Assembly (NCBI GenBank): GCA_031278935.1
Contig: JAITJK010000032.1
Coordinates: 1 to 7,935, forward strand
DNA: 7,935 bases
From: Spirochaetaceae bacterium
GTDB taxonomy: Bacteria; Spirochaetota; Spirochaetia; Treponematales; Breznakiellaceae
Reading direction: 5' to 3'
Shown here: positions 1 through 6,206 of the stretch, in pieces
How positions within the stretch are numbered: the stretch's first letter is position 1
Layout of the letters: the number at the start of each line of letters is the position of its first letter
The notes under the pieces: generated by a model
What the model saw: only the letters and a program-made list of their open reading frames with translations
Databases searched by the model: none
Told to the model about the DNA's origin: nothing
Position numbers and translations under genes: made by a program

Positions 1-50
1 ATAAGAACTACCCCCTCTCCCACAAAAACAGCCCATAAACCTTCCGCCAT
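1..50 (-). CDS. Possible 5' end of a gene cut by the left window edge
   Basis: An ATG at 50..48 on the minus strand opens a frame that stays open to the window edge, giving MAEGLWAVFVGEGVVL and an incomplete codon. A purine-rich Shine-Dalgarno stretch (AAAGGGGG, 63..56) lies 5 nt upstream, which is the main support. The neighbouring ATG at 55 hits a stop quickly, so 50 is the better start. Sixteen residues are too few to recognise a family. It would be co-directional with the folK-rluB operon and about 200 nt downstream of it, either as a further cistron or from its own promoter. Confidence 0.4.
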   Translation of the reverse strand, partial: MAEGLWAVFVGEGVVL

Positions 51-251
51 ATCATCCCCCTTTCCTCATTCTATGAAGCGGAATGTATCCGCACTCATCT
101 ATTTCTTAACGTCGCTCGTCATGCCTTGACGATCCACAAGACAAGTGCACTTTTATCTCCAAACACTCGCCCCTCGGCACACCTATCGCTGGTTTCGCTG
201 CGAATTCCTCTACTCTAAGGGTAGGGGTCATAGCATGTCAAGCGTACTCTA
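51..251. other. Intergenic stretch with two short hairpins, no gene recognised
   Basis: I see no convincing gene here. A short plus-strand reading frame that crosses into rluB has no family resemblance and is taken as noise. Two small inverted repeats are visible: TCGTCA-TGCCT-TGACGA at 116-132 and GCGGA-ATGTA-TCCGC at 78-92. Neither is followed by a clear U-run on either strand, so I do not call a terminator. On the minus strand the stretch would be the leader of the candidate gene starting at 50. Confidence 0.4.
212..241 (-). promoter_or_regulatory. Candidate sigma-70-type promoter downstream of rluB
   Basis: On the minus strand, TTGACA (241..236, a perfect -35) is separated by 18 nt from TAGAGT (217..212, 4 of 6 matches to the -10 consensus). 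It lies just past the rluB stop and points at the candidate gene starting at 50, giving a leader of roughly 155 nt. The -10 is weak, so this is tentative. Confidence 0.3.
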
Positions 252-998
252 TCAGCAAGGATTTCCCATAAGTCCCGTATACTCGACTCTGGTGAGAGGT
301 CGGGAGGCCCCGACAGGCAAGTCCCCTAGACATACCGGCCCGATCCGTATACGGCACAGGTTCACTGGATGTAAGTGGAAATAGGAAAAGACCCGACGGA
401 TCTCCCGGTTTTTTCCTTCAATTAACACGATCCGCAGGGTTTTCTTGCCCAGCCGTTCTATGGATTCCGCCCGGTAGGATATTCCCTCGATTACAATCCC
501 TTGGACAAAGGCCTCTGCCACGACGGGGGGAATTATCCCTGAGGCTTCTACCAGGTATTCCTTGGGAACGCACCGGGATGGATGCCCTACGTAGGCGGCA
601 AAGGTCCCGTCATTGGTGAAAAGAATAAGCCCAGAAGACCGGTAATCCAGGCGACCTACGGTGTAAAGTCGCTCTTGAATCTCCTTGGGCAGAAGCTCCC
701 GGGCGAGCGGCCGCCCCTGGGGGTCCGCCATGCTGCACAGATACTCAGGAGGCTTATGGAGGACGAGATACTGTAGTCGGCTTTCCAGGTGGACTGGCAC
801 ACCGTCCAGACAGACCTCGTCTTGGGGAAGGACCTTGACCCCTAAAACCGATACCACAGCGCCATTCACCGAAACCCGGCCTGCGCTAATCAGTTTCTCT
901 GCGGCCCGGCGGGAAGCGGCTCCGGCATGGGCCAGGTATACCTGTAGCCGCATGGGTTCCGCCGGGTTTTCCGGCCTATTCGGTGGGTTCTCGTTCAA
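252..998 (-). CDS. rluB: 23S rRNA pseudouridine synthase, RsuA/RluB family
   Basis: This enzyme isomerises a uridine in rRNA to pseudouridine. The 248-residue product has an N-terminal S4 RNA-binding domain (about residues 16-75, with AHAGAASRRAAEKLI and GRVSVNG). The catalytic domain follows, with the motif GRLDYRSSGLILFTNDG at 115-131, where Asp118 is the catalytic aspartate. The C-terminal GKNREIRR and RIGPVCLGDLPVG segments are typical of the RsuA/RluB/RluE/RluF branch. Pairing with scpB is a common arrangement for RluB, so the 23S target is inferred from context. The start used is a TTG at 998 with AGGAGG (1013..1008) 9 nt upstream. An in-frame ATG at 953 would fit the family N-terminus (MRLQVYLAHAG) but has no clear ribosome site. 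The gene overlaps the end of scpB by 23 bp, implying coupled translation. Confidence 0.9.
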   Translation of the reverse strand: MNENPPNRPENPAEPMRLQVYLAHAGAASRRAAEKLISAGRVSVNGAVVSVLGVKVLPQDEVCLDGVPVHLESRLQYLVLHKPPEYLCSMADPQGRPLARELLPKEIQERLYTVGRLDYRSSGLILFTNDGTFAAYVGHPSRCVPKEYLVEASGIIPPVVAEAFVQGIVIEGISYRAESIERLGKKTLRIVLIEGKNREIRRVFSYFHLHPVNLCRIRIGPVCLGDLPVGASRPLTRVEYTGLMGNPC

Positions 999-1515
999 AA
1001 CGTTCCGCCTCCTGGTTATGCAGTTTCGGTAAATCCGCGATGCTTTCCAAGCGGAAGAGTTTTAAGAATGTTTTGGTAGTCCCGTACTGAACCGGTTTGC
1101 CGGGAACATCTTTTTTTCCCACTTCCCGGATTAATTCCCGTTCCAAGAGGAGGCGTATCATAGTATCCGCCTGCACCCCCCGAATCGCCTCCACTTCACT
1201 GCGGGTAATGGGCTGGGAATAGGCGATGATGGAAAGGGTCTCCATAGCCGCCCGGGATAGACGGGATTCATTTTTCCTCCCATACCGCTCGCGCAGGGCA
1301 TTCCAGTATTCCTTTTTAGGGGCTATCACAATGCCTCCGCCGATACGGCTGAGTTCCACCCCGGATTCCTCCTGGGCGTACCGGTTTTCCAAAGCCTCTA
1401 GCGCCGACAGCACCATTTCCCTGGGCAAGCCAGAAATGCGCGCAAGGCCGGCCTCATCCAGGGGATCCGTCTCAAGATACAAAATAGCCTCAAGCAAGGC
1501 TGCCTCTTTCTCCAA
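976..1515 (-). CDS. scpB: Segregation and condensation protein B
   Basis: ScpB is the winged-helix (kite) subunit that binds the kleisin ScpA in the SMC-ScpAB condensin, which compacts and individualises sister chromosomes. The 179-residue product shows the family pattern: an N-terminal winged helix (MEKEAALLEAILYLETDPLD), the strongly conserved AMETLSIIAYSQPITRSEVE and IRGVQADTMIRLLLERELI around residues 90-132, then GKKDVPGKPVQYGTT and a short tail. Length is normal for the family. The start is a TTG at 1515 preceded by GGGAGG (1526..1521) at 5-nt spacing. No ATG fits the N-terminus. It overlaps scpA by 26 bp and rluB by 23 bp, so the three genes are almost certainly one transcript with coupled translation. 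Confidence 0.95.
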   Translation of the reverse strand: MEKEAALLEAILYLETDPLDEAGLARISGLPREMVLSALEALENRYAQEESGVELSRIGGGIVIAPKKEYWNALRERYGRKNESRLSRAAMETLSIIAYSQPITRSEVEAIRGVQADTMIRLLLERELIREVGKKDVPGKPVQYGTTKTFLKLFRLESIADLPKLHNQEAERFEREPTE

Positions 1516-2284
1516 TCGAACCTCCCGTATCCGTTATTGCTTCCTGAGTCTGGCCGCTTGGTCGGATCCGAATATCCCCAAACATACGGTTCTGCCATAT
1601 CGCTACCAGACGCATCTTAACCGCTTCTAAAATTGCGAGAAAGGCGCACACCATATCCATAAGGGATTCCTTACGTACCACTAACTCCGTAAAGGAGCAT
1701 TCCCCGCACCGCTCCAAGAGTTCGGTCATGAGGGCGATTTTTTCGTTCACCGAAACCTCTTCATAGAGATCGATGATCCGTTCATGGGACAGATTCGCCA
1801 TAAGAGATGAAAAGGTCTTAAGCAAGTCCCACATATCCGCCTGCTGCCACAGCTCCTCCTCGGTGAAGGGCAATACCCGCTGTAAGCGCTTGCGTTCGAT
1901 AAACCACTCGGTTTCCCGTTCCTTTTCTTCCATGAGTTCCGAGAGTTTTTTGAATTTCTGGTATTCAATGAGCTTATCCACCAAGTCCTGCCGTGGGTCT
2001 TCAAGGTCATCCTCCAAATCGATTTCTACGGGCAACAGCATACGGCTCTTGAGGTACACCAAAGTCGCGGCCATGACCTGAAACTCGGTTAGGTCCTCCA
2101 AGTTCAGGGTATCGGCATAGCGCAGGTACGCAAGGTATTGTTCGGTGATTTGGGCGATCGGGATATCGTATAGATTGATCTCGTTTTTTTTAATTAAAAA
2201 CAACAGCAAGTCCAGAGGTCCTTCAAAATCGTTCAATCTAAAACTGCGGGTAAGGCTCTGTTCTGGGGAACCCGAGGTATCCAT
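1490..2284 (-). CDS. scpA: Segregation and condensation protein A (kleisin)
   Basis: ScpA is the bacterial kleisin that bridges the two SMC heads and carries ScpB. The 264-residue product begins with the diagnostic FEGPLDLLLFLIKKNEINLYDIPIAQITEQYL region (about residues 19-50), followed by LTEFQVMAATLVYLKSRMLLP, which forms the N-terminal SMC-neck helices. A charged middle part (ELMEEKERETEWFIERKRLQ) follows. The C-terminal winged helix includes VCAFLAILEAVKMRLVAI and the near-terminal FGDIRIRP. The final 25 or so residues, rich in Gly, Ser and Thr, extend slightly beyond the usual end and are encoded where scpB overlaps. The ATG at 2284 lacks a strong ribosome site, so translation may depend on folK, whose stop is 24 nt upstream. 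Confidence 0.95.
   Translation of the reverse strand: MDTSGSPEQSLTRSFRLNDFEGPLDLLLFLIKKNEINLYDIPIAQITEQYLAYLRYADTLNLEDLTEFQVMAATLVYLKSRMLLPVEIDLEDDLEDPRQDLVDKLIEYQKFKKLSELMEEKERETEWFIERKRLQRVLPFTEEELWQQADMWDLLKTFSSLMANLSHERIIDLYEEVSVNEKIALMTELLERCGECSFTELVVRKESLMDMVCAFLAILEAVKMRLVAIWQNRMFGDIRIRPSGQTQEAITDTGGSIGERGSLA
1521..1526 (-). promoter_or_regulatory. Ribosome binding site that supports the TTG start of scpB
   Basis: GGGAGG on the minus strand ends 5 nt before the TTG at 1515. It lies inside the last codons of scpA, so ribosomes finishing scpA pass directly over it. Confidence 0.65.
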
Positions 2285-2308
2285 AGTGAGGCAGTATATC
2301 CTGTTGAT

Positions 2309-2797
2309 TCATACCAAGTAAATACCCTGAGCTGGAAGGCCCGCAAGAATCCGGCGGTAGGGAACGCCAGTCCGAGGATCCGCTGCTGCGGGTAGGAGCT
2401 CCACCAGGGGTGCCAGGGCAAAAGCCCGCTCTGCCAACCGAGGATGGGGGATTTCCAAGTCTGGCGGCTCGGCAACGAGGAGATCGCCAAAAAGGAGGAT
2501 ATCAATATCCAAGGTCCGTTCTCCCCAACGCCGTTCCCGGCTTCGGTCCCGGCCCAAGGAAGCCTCCAGGGTATGAATGGCCTCCAGCAGGTCCCGGGGC
2601 CTTGCGGCATAATACCCGGCCACTGCGGTATTCAGGAAGCGCTTCTGATCCAGCACGTGCAGCGGTTCGGTCTCAAACAGGGAGGCCCGGCGCAGCCCCT
2701 GTAGTACCGCTCCCAAGGCTACGATAGCGGTTTCCAGTATCCGGGGAGAATCTCCTTTATTCGAGCCTAATCCTAACACCACTAAGGGTGTGTTCAT
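2309..2797 (-). CDS. folK: 7,8-dihydro-6-hydroxymethylpterin pyrophosphokinase
   Basis: FolK transfers pyrophosphate from ATP to 6-hydroxymethyl-dihydropterin, the step before dihydropteroate synthase in folate synthesis. Starting at the ATG at 2797 the product has 162 residues, the usual size. It shows VVLGLGSNKGDS (residues 6-17), the FETEPL and RFLNTAV substrate-site segments, and the signature RRWGERTLDIDILLFGDL. Asp97 and Asp99 there match the family's Mg2+/ATP ligands. The signature is followed by EIPHPRLAERAFALAPL. The frame is open 29 codons further upstream to 2884, but that stretch contains a promoter and does not resemble the family, so 2797 is preferred. It is the first gene of the folK-scpA-scpB-rluB operon. 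No other folate genes are in the window. Confidence 0.93.
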   Translation of the reverse strand: MNTPLVVLGLGSNKGDSPRILETAIVALGAVLQGLRRASLFETEPLHVLDQKRFLNTAVAGYYAARPRDLLEAIHTLEASLGRDRSRERRWGERTLDIDILLFGDLLVAEPPDLEIPHPRLAERAFALAPLVELLPAAADPRTGVPYRRILAGLPAQGIYLV

Positions 2798-2822
2798 GGT
2801 CGTATATGAGTCCACGGAAGCG

Positions 2823-2851
2823 ATTGTATAGCGGACGCTCCTCGCCGTCAA
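2823..2851 (-). promoter_or_regulatory. Sigma-70-type promoter of the folK-scpA-scpB-rluB operon
   Basis: TTGACG (2851..2846) and TACAAT (2828..2823) on the minus strand are separated by exactly 17 nt, and each matches 5 of 6 consensus bases. Transcription would start near 2816, leaving a leader of about 18 nt before the folK ATG at 2797. The elements sit inside the open but unsupported upstream extension of folK, which argues against that longer start. Confidence 0.65.
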
Positions 2852-2895
2852 ACTAGTCGAAGCGGAGGGGATAAAGGTGGCCATAACAGGAGCAA

Positions 2896-3858
2896 CTATT
2901 TCAATATCCCCTGTTCACGGTAGTACTTCAAAGCCCCCGGATGAAAGGGAACCGGGATACCCAAAACTGCGGACTCAAGGCTCAGTTCAGCGCCCTTAGG
3001 ATGGGCGGCGGTGATTTCCTCTTGACCTTCAAATAAAGAGCGGGTTACCTTATATACATCCTCCGCTTGAATGGCGTTATGTGCCACCAGGGTTGCCTGA
3101 ACCGCCAGGGTGTTCACGTCCTCCTCAATACCGGGATAGGTTCCCCCAGGGATCGTATGGGCCGTGTAATAGGGGTACTCGGCGATTAGGAGCTTTCTTC
3201 GAGCCTCGCTTATGGGAAGAAACTGTATCCTGGCAGAGGACGCAAGCTCCGTAAGCGCCGGGGTAGGCGTCCCGGCGGTACAGAAGAACCCGTCGATTTC
3301 ACCGGCGATCAGGGCCCTGACGGAATCACTGAAATTAAGATGCTCCGCCTTGAGGTCCGCCAGGGTCATGCCATAAATCTCAAGAATCTGCTCGGCATTT
3401 AGGGCCGTGCCGCTTCCTCCCTCTCCCACGGATACCCGCAGCCCCTTAAGACCAACGATACCGGCGACGCCCTCTAGGGCAACAATGTGGCAAACCTCAG
3501 GGTAGAGCCCCGCCACGGCAGAAAAATCCTTTTGAGGACCCTGGGAAGAGAAAATATTGGTTCCATAATAGGCGTAGGTCATCACATCGTTTTGGACAAA
3601 GGCAAAGTCCGTTCTTCCGGACTGGATAAGGGCGATATTAGCAACCGCCGCTGCCGTACTCTGGATTGTAACGGGCAACCCGAGCTTATTCTCGAAGACC
3701 CGACCCAGGGCAGACCCATAAGCATAGTAGGTTCCGGCGCTGCCGCCGGTGGCGATTTTCAAGGCCGTAAGGGGCGGCGCTTTCTTGGCACACCCCCCAC
3801 CGAGACACAGACCTATCCCCAGAACCAGGATGATACCGGTCTTTCCCTTTGTTTCCAT
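2896..3858 (-). CDS. TAXI-family TRAP solute-binding lipoprotein
   Basis: TAXI proteins are extracytoplasmic binding proteins that deliver small acids to secondary transporters; some known members bind glutamate or glutamine. The 320-residue product starts with a lysine-containing signal and hydrophobic stretch ending in a lipobox-like LGGGC, so Cys23 would be lipidated and the protein anchored outside the inner membrane. The mature part opens with LKIATGGSAGTYYAYGSALG (about 33-52), then IQSTAAAVANIALIQSGRTDFAFVQND, the core TAXI pattern. It ends with IPVPFHPGALKYYREQG, as in complete family members. The ATG at 3858 is chosen because AGGAGG (3870..3865) lies 6 nt upstream; a TTG at 3873 lies upstream of that site. 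No DctM/DctQM-like TRAP permease is present. The divergent neighbour is gltS. The ligand cannot be read from the sequence. Confidence 0.9.
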   Translation of the reverse strand: METKGKTGIILVLGIGLCLGGGCAKKAPPLTALKIATGGSAGTYYAYGSALGRVFENKLGLPVTIQSTAAAVANIALIQSGRTDFAFVQNDVMTYAYYGTNIFSSQGPQKDFSAVAGLYPEVCHIVALEGVAGIVGLKGLRVSVGEGGSGTALNAEQILEIYGMTLADLKAEHLNFSDSVRALIAGEIDGFFCTAGTPTPALTELASSARIQFLPISEARRKLLIAEYPYYTAHTIPGGTYPGIEEDVNTLAVQATLVAHNAIQAEDVYKVTRSLFEGQEEITAAHPKGAELSLESAVLGIPVPFHPGALKYYREQGILK

Positions 3859-3869
3859 AACACACCTCC

Positions 3870-3983
3870 TCAAGCTACCAGTGGCGCAGATAGTACAGGA
3901 TGCAGCGATTCCGATTTCAAACCACGAACGGCGTTATGCACCACCAGCGTTACGGCCCCTGAATTGTCGTGGATATCCGTCAT
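3870..3983 (-). pseudogene. Short ORF upstream of the TAXI gene: TAXI remnant or leader peptide
   Basis: An ATG at 3983 opens a 37-codon frame. It has GGGAG 7 nt upstream (3995..3991), and its TGA (3872..3870) is followed at once by the TAXI gene's ribosome site, an arrangement typical of translational coupling. The peptide contains AVTLVVHNAV, resembling QATLVAHNAI in the downstream TAXI protein. The DNA at 3926-3951 matches 3069-3094 inside the TAXI gene at 22 of 26 bases in the same orientation. This suggests a decayed 3' fragment of a tandem TAXI copy whose 5' part was replaced by the palindromic repeat. The ATG itself lies in the end of that repeat. A translated leader, or chance, cannot be excluded. 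Confidence 0.3.
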
Positions 3984-4063
3984 TGTGAGTCTCCCAAGCG
4001 CCGAAGTAATCCACTTATCAGGAAGCTCCGGCACTGGATTGCTTCGCTTCGCTCTCAATGACG
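3978..4063. repeat. Interspersed palindromic element, copy A
   Basis: The outer ends are CGTCATTGTGAG (3978-3989) and CTCTCAATGACG (4052-4063), inverted with one mismatch. Inside, GAAGTAATCC (4003-4012) faces GGATTGCTTC (4036-4045), also with one mismatch. The whole element of about 86 bp can fold into a long imperfect hairpin. Copy B at 6373-6454 shares the end sequences. Similar CGTCATTGCGAG...CTCGCAATGACG elements are scattered in several bacterial genomes (recalled, not searched). If transcribed leftwards it lies in the untranslated leader of the TAXI gene. Confidence 0.75.
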
Positions 4064-4102
4064 AGTATGCCTTGCTTCGCGAGGGCTGTAAATGATGATT
4101 AC

Positions 4103-4131
4103 TTTACAGAACTATCCCGGTAACCTATAGT
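4103..4131 (+). promoter_or_regulatory. Sigma-70-type promoter of gltS
   Basis: TTTACA (4103-4108) and TATAGT (4126-4131) are 17 nt apart, and each matches 5 of 6 consensus bases. Transcription would start near 4138, leaving a leader of about 109 nt before the gltS ATG. A dyad AATAC-N8-GTATT (4134-4151) covers the start point and could be an operator. Confidence 0.6.
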
Positions 4132-4161
4132 AAAATACACTACTTAGTATTCTGTATTCAA
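4132..4161 (-). promoter_or_regulatory. Candidate promoter for the TAXI gene, facing the gltS promoter
   Basis: On the minus strand, TTGAAT (4161..4156) and TATTTT (4137..4132) are 18 nt apart, each matching 4 of 6 bases. It would read left towards the TAXI gene with a leader of about 265 nt carrying repeat copy A and the short ORF. Its -10 abuts the gltS -10, so the two promoters could not be occupied at the same time. The match is modest. Confidence 0.3.
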
Positions 4162-4246
4162 CTGGGGCTCTTGTCTTTTGGTATCCACGTCCCTCGTTAA
4201 AAATCGTGAACCGTGTATTATATTGAGTAGACGAAGGAGGCATATT

Positions 4247-5539
4247 ATGGAAACTGTTTTTGTAAACGGCATATTACAAGTCAAATTCGATATCCTGCAG
4301 GCAGCGGCACTGGGCGCCATCATGTACTACTGTGGCGTCTGGATTCGGTCAAAGATTCCGGTATTACTGCGCCTATCCATTCCCGCGCCTGCCGTGGGCG
4401 GTTTACCCATTGCGATCATCGCCGCGATCCTGCAAGCCCGGGGAATCCTCCAACTGGTCTTTGACAGTACCTTGCAGCAGGTCTTCATGACCTGTTTCTT
4501 TTGTACCGTTGGGATGAACGCCAGTTACAAGCTGGTCCTAAAAGGGGGCCTTATGGTCCTTGCCTTCTGGGGAGTCTCTACGCTGACGGCGATACTCCAA
4601 AACGCTGTGGGTATTCCCATTGCCCTGGGTTTCGGTTTGAATCCCCTACTGGGACTTATCGGCGGGTCTATCCCGATGCTCGGCGGCCTGGGTACCGCCG
4701 GGGCCTTTGGGGCCCTCTTCGAGGACGAGTTCGGCGTACGGGGTGCCCTAAGCGCCGGCATTGCCTGCGCCACCTTTGGCATGGTTGCCGGTTCCCTGAT
4801 AGGAGGCCCCTTGGGGGAGTGGATCATCAAGACGCATAAAATCAAAACCCCGAATACCCTGAGAAGTGTCCATCTCACCAATACCGAGGCGGAACAGGAA
4901 GCGGTACTAGAAAAAGTTGGGGATATCGTGAAGCAAGCCGTACCCAAGGACGTTAACCTCGATGAAGAGGACAAAGTCTCAGGTCCTCATCTTATGAAGA
5001 ACCTTGCCTGGGTACTGACCGCTACGGGCTTTGGTTCGGCCCTGACCTACTACCTCCGAAAAGCCGGTATTACCTTTCCTCCCTACCTGGGGGCGATGCT
5101 GGTGGCGATCATCATCCGCAACATCGGGGACAAGACCGGAAAGTACGCCATAGACTCCAAGGCTATCGGGATGATCGGCGATATAAGTCTGGCCCTATTC
5201 ATCACCATGGCCATTAACGCGCTGCAACTGTGGCAGTTTATCAACCTGGCCTTACCCCTTATGGTGATGATGCTCCTCCAGGTGACCCTGATCCTGCTTA
5301 TCGCCTATCTCCTGGTATTTCGGCTTTTCGGTAAGAACTACGATTCTGCGGTTATGGCAAGTGGCATCTGCGGTTTCGGTCTGGGGGCGACGCCTAACGC
5401 ACTGGTCTGTATGCAGGCCATTACCAGCAAATACGGCTATTCGGAAAGGGCCTTTTTCGTCATACCCATTGTGGGGTCCTTCCTGGTGGACATAACTAAC
5501 GCCAGCGTCATCGCCATTATGGCGGATCTGTTGAGGTAA
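4247..5539 (+). CDS. gltS: Sodium/glutamate symporter, GltS family
   Basis: GltS-family carriers import glutamate with Na+ across the cytoplasmic membrane. The 430-residue product is somewhat longer than E. coli GltS (about 400) and consists of two hydrophobic halves joined by a charged cytoplasmic loop at about 195-250 (TNTEAEQEAVLEKVGD). Each half carries the family's glycine-rich re-entrant motif: GGLGTAGAFGALF at 146-158 and GFGLGATPNALVCMQAIT at 376-393. The second is followed by FFVIPIVGSFLVDITNASVI. The first motif normally reads GGHGTA; here His is Leu148. The start at 4247 is set by AAGGAGG (4234-4240) with 6-nt spacing; the frame upstream to 4178 is unsupported. It diverges from the TAXI gene and ends 10 nt from the converging acetyltransferase gene. 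Glutamate as substrate is inferred from the family. Confidence 0.92.
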   Translation: METVFVNGILQVKFDILQAAALGAIMYYCGVWIRSKIPVLLRLSIPAPAVGGLPIAIIAAILQARGILQLVFDSTLQQVFMTCFFCTVGMNASYKLVLKGGLMVLAFWGVSTLTAILQNAVGIPIALGFGLNPLLGLIGGSIPMLGGLGTAGAFGALFEDEFGVRGALSAGIACATFGMVAGSLIGGPLGEWIIKTHKIKTPNTLRSVHLTNTEAEQEAVLEKVGDIVKQAVPKDVNLDEEDKVSGPHLMKNLAWVLTATGFGSALTYYLRKAGITFPPYLGAMLVAIIIRNIGDKTGKYAIDSKAIGMIGDISLALFITMAINALQLWQFINLALPLMVMMLLQVTLILLIAYLLVFRLFGKNYDSAVMASGICGFGLGATPNALVCMQAITSKYGYSERAFFVIPIVGSFLVDITNASVIAIMADLLR

Positions 5540-5549
5540 GGGAAGACGC

Positions 5550-6188
5550 TTATAATCCCCGCTGAAGCAAGGCCTTTTTCACCGCTTCTATCTGGGGATT
5601 GTTGAGCAGCGGGATGAGGTCGTTGATTTCGGCGACCGGCAGATCCCACCAACGCAAGCGCAGTAACCGTTCGATTAAGACCTCATCAAAGCGTTTTCGG
5701 ATACATTTTGCCGGATTCCCGGCTGCTATAGTATAAGGTTCAATGGGGCTTCCAACCACACTATGGGCACCGATAATCGCACCGTCCCCGATGTGTACGC
5801 CTGGAAGGATCGTAACGTTTTGACCTATCCACACATCGTTACCTATAACGGTATCTCCTTTCAGGGGAAATACCTCTAGCGGGGGTACCGAAGCACCCCA
5901 ACCTTCAAAAATATAGAACGGGAAGGTAGATACCCCATTCATCTGATGATTGGCTCCGTTCATAATGAATTCAACCCCTTGGGCGATTTGACAAAATTTC
6001 CCGATGATGAGTTTGTCATCATAAAAGTCATAATGATGGGTTACATGGCTTTCAAAATCCACATCGCTAAAATACGTAAAGTCCCCTACAAAAATATTTT
6101 TGCGGGTAATGGTTGATTTTATGTAGGTAACGGTACGATTATGGGGTACCGGAAATACTTCTTCCGGATTCGGTTCTTGGTGTTCCAC
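5550..6188 (-). CDS. Vat-type xenobiotic (streptogramin-like) O-acetyltransferase
   Basis: The product belongs to the left-handed beta-helix (hexapeptide) acetyltransferases that use acetyl-CoA and act as trimers. It most resembles the Vat/CatB xenobiotic acetyltransferase branch: VGDFTYFSD (34-42), KLIIGKFCQIAQGVEFIMNGANHQM (59-83, with His81 at the catalytic position), GWG, KGDTVIGNDVWIG (110-122), GAIIGAHSVV and YTIAAGNPAKCIRKRF (152-167), then a C-terminal helix with WWDLP. The GTG at 6188, with AAGGAG 6 nt upstream, gives 212 residues, the normal Vat length. The frame is open to 6347, but the extra 53 residues have no family match and contain the parS site. Chromosomal members often have unknown acceptors, so drug resistance cannot be assumed. 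It converges with gltS. Confidence 0.88.
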   Translation of the reverse strand: MEHQEPNPEEVFPVPHNRTVTYIKSTITRKNIFVGDFTYFSDVDFESHVTHHYDFYDDKLIIGKFCQIAQGVEFIMNGANHQMNGVSTFPFYIFEGWGASVPPLEVFPLKGDTVIGNDVWIGQNVTILPGVHIGDGAIIGAHSVVGSPIEPYTIAAGNPAKCIRKRFDEVLIERLLRLRWWDLPVAEINDLIPLLNNPQIEAVKKALLQRGL

Positions 6189-6194
6189 AAAGCA

Positions 6195-6200
6195 CTCCTT
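6195..6200 (-). promoter_or_regulatory. Ribosome binding site fixing the acetyltransferase start
   Basis: AAGGAG on the minus strand lies 6 nt before GTG 6188. It supports the short 212-residue form over the extended frame from 6347, and places the parS site in the leader and not in coding sequence. Confidence 0.7.
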
Positions 6201-6206
6201 GAATAC

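Noticed and set aside
145..384. Plus-strand frame of 79 codons at the left end
   Set aside because: It runs antisense into the 3' end of rluB, resembles no family and has no ribosome site.
2798..2884. 29-residue extension of folK to an ATG at 2884
   Set aside because: No ribosome site precedes 2884, the FolK family begins at about the 2797 ATG, and a strong promoter lies within the extension.
3487..4095. Long plus-strand frame of about 200 codons antisense to the TAXI gene
   Set aside because: It is a shadow of the minus-strand gene, has low-complexity composition and crosses the palindromic repeat.
4178..4246. 23-residue extension of gltS to 4178
   Set aside because: AAGGAGG at 4234-4240 fits the ATG at 4247, and the extension looks non-coding.
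5565..5595. Possible gltS terminator around GAAGC...GCTTC
   Set aside because: The stem is only 5 bp with a 15-nt loop, and it lies within conserved acetyltransferase codons.
5822..5830. DnaA-box-like sequence CTATCCACA, and TTATCCACC near 1975
   Set aside because: Both are single-mismatch, isolated and inside conserved genes. There is no cluster or AT-rich unwinding region to suggest oriC in the window.
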